Shown here: positions 20,309-21,129 of the stretch, piece after piece
How positions within the stretch are numbered: position 1 is the first letter of the stretch
Layout: every line of letters starts with the position of its first letter
IMG/VR virus record: IMGVR_UViG_3300032224_000619
Span: 1-21,129 of that record
Reading direction: 5' to 3' (one strand)
Length of the DNA: 21,129 nt
Origin: a virus
Made by a program: the position numbers and the translations under genes
Notes under the pieces: generated by a model
What the model was told of the DNA's origin: nothing
What the model saw: the letters and a program-made list of their open reading frames with translations, nothing else
The model's database searches: none

Positions 20309-20839
20309 ATGAAAAAAATAATAAAATATCCAAATTATTATGTGACTAAAGAAGGCAAAGTATTTAGTTCCAAATCTAATAAATTCTTAAGACCATCATT
20401 TGATAAACAGGGCTACGCAAGGGTTGGAGTCTATATTGGTAATTATAAAACAAAGACAATAAAAATACATAGACTTATTGCGGAAACATTTATTGATAAT
20501 CCATTTAACAAAAAAGATGTAAATCATATTAATGGAATAAAAAGTGATAATAGAGTTGAGAATCTTGAATGGTGTACAAGAAGTGAAAATATAAAACACG
20601 CTTTTAGAACTGGATTGAGTAAAATTTCAGATAATCAAAAAAATCGATTTATTCAAATGACAAAAGCACAAATAGGTAGCAAAAATCCATCAGCAAGAAA
20701 AATAATTAACACATTAACAGGGGAGGTATTTAATACAATAAAAGAAGTACTTCCTTTAGTTAATTTAAAAAGAACCACTTTTCAAGCTATGTTAAATAAT
20801 CAAAATCCTAACAAAACAAATTTTAAATATTATGATTAG
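20309..20839 (+). CDS. Free-standing HNH homing endonuclease (NUMOD4-HNH-NUMOD1)
   Basis: 176 residues. The N-terminus has a NUMOD4-like YPNYYVTKEGKVFSSKSN segment. The HNH_3 core is IHRLIAETFIDNP, VNHINGIKSDN and NLEWCT. The C-terminal NUMOD1-like DNA-binding helix is IINTLTGEVF then LVNLKRTTFQAMLN. Very AT-rich codon use, unlike its neighbours. TATATTTGC (20297-20305) just before the ATG matches the Bacteroidota -7 element TAnnTTTG, which would give an almost leaderless mRNA, but no -33 partner is seen. Its stop overlaps the next gene's start by 8 bases. It differs from the 9370 gene in its C-terminal domain, so the two arrived separately. Confidence 0.9.
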   Translation: MKKIIKYPNYYVTKEGKVFSSKSNKFLRPSFDKQGYARVGVYIGNYKTKTIKIHRLIAETFIDNPFNKKDVNHINGIKSDNRVENLEWCTRSENIKHAFRTGLSKISDNQKNRFIQMTKAQIGSKNPSARKIINTLTGEVFNTIKEVLPLVNLKRTTFQAMLNNQNPNKTNFKYYD

Positions 20840-21050
20840 TCCTAAAGAAAAAGCAATAGAACTATTTGAACAAATGTATACTTGCTATCAAGGTCATATT
20901 GACGCATACACAGCCAAGCAATGCGCATTGATTACAGTTGATGAGATATTACAAAATTTTGGCCAATTAACAGAAGGAGCTAACTTTTATACAAGTTATA
21001 ATACTATTAAATTTTACCAAGAAGTAAAACAAGAATTAGAAAAGCTATGA
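20832..21050 (+). CDS. Small conserved phage protein, 72 aa
   Basis: ATG at 20832 lies inside the end of the HNH gene (ATGATTAG shared). The pattern MISPKEKAIELFEQM then AKQCALITVDEIL (about 28-40) is common in small all-helical phage proteins of unknown function. ATGA overlap with the next gene. The intact frame shows that the HNH element landed just upstream without breaking it. Confidence 0.75.
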   Translation: MISPKEKAIELFEQMYTCYQGHIDAYTAKQCALITVDEILQNFGQLTEGANFYTSYNTIKFYQEVKQELEKL

Positions 21051-21129
21051 GACAACTAGTATACAACGCAGTAACCTGCACAGAGTGCAACGAGACTATC
21101 GTTAGCTACCACAGACATGACTACAAGAC
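21047..21129 (+). CDS. 5' end of a small zinc-ribbon-like phage protein (partial)
   Basis: ATG at 21047 overlaps the previous stop. The frame reads MRQLVYNAVTCTECNETIVS then YHRHDYK and runs off the right edge. The C-x2-C followed by I-x-S-x-H-x-H-D-Y is typical of a short phage family that continues with a second Cys pair ('HDY..C.C'), so a zinc-binding knuckle is likely. The second half is outside the window. Confidence 0.7.
   Translation, partial: MRQLVYNAVTCTECNETIVSYHRHDYK

Noticed and set aside
20309-20839. Second group I intron around the HNH gene
   Set aside because: No P7-like pair, no terminal G and no split flanking gene; both adjacent features are intact, so the gene is free-standing.
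1-21129. CRISPR array
   Set aside because: No regularly spaced repeats of 24-40 bases; the only repeats are a 21-base pair and the three 16-base hairpin motifs.

Overview
The window looks like the replication and recombination region of a tailed dsDNA phage (or prophage) infecting a Bacteroidota host, possibly a flavobacterium-like one. Evidence: AT-rich DNA, tightly packed co-directional genes with many ATGA overlaps, a nearly complete phage replisome, three homing endonuclease genes, and start codons preceded by A-rich stretches rather than Shine-Dalgarno sequences, which is the Bacteroidota habit. No structural gene lies in the window, so the phage genus cannot be assigned. All genes run on the + strand except a fragment of a divergent gene at the left edge.

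Layout: (1) 1-346, divergent intergenic region with an orphan terminator and a leader of three hairpins. (2) 347-917, a stand-alone small gene closed by its own terminator. (3) 938-3289, accessory genes: a tRNA-like locus with an oversized interior, a spore-photoproduct-lyase-like radical SAM enzyme and several tiny genes, two of them membrane proteins. (4) 3403-9320, replication operon: family A DNA polymerase, HTH protein, SF2 helicase, putative replication initiation or loader protein, DnaB-like helicase and small partners. (5) 9370-11868, an HNH homing gene, a Sak4-like RecA-fold ATPase and two proteins with acidic, Trp-ending tails (SSB-like candidates), closed by a strong terminator. (6) 11871-19689, a DnaG-like primase, a metallopeptidase/VWA protein interrupted by a group I intron with a LAGLIDADG gene, a MoxR-type AAA+ ATPase, a large unknown protein, a RusA-like resolvase, a RecE/Cas4-like nuclease and an unknown protein, followed by a terminator. 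(7) 19690-20308, a 619-base non-coding region rich in hairpins, GC-richer by eye than the rest, with a second tRNA-like structure. (8) 20309-21129, an HNH homing gene and two small phage genes.

The proteins cover template unwinding (DnaB-like, SF2), priming, synthesis, probable ssDNA coating, strand annealing or exchange (Sak4-like), end resection (RecE-like) and junction resolution (RusA-like). The MoxR/VWA pair plus the 403-residue unknown is a separate chaperone-like module. The observations most worth following are the group I intron, whose splice sites, P1 and P10 can be read from the sequence and restore an HELLH motif; a 16-base RNA hairpin motif found three times with compensatory changes beside both tRNA-like loci; and the structured region at 19.8-20.2 kb.
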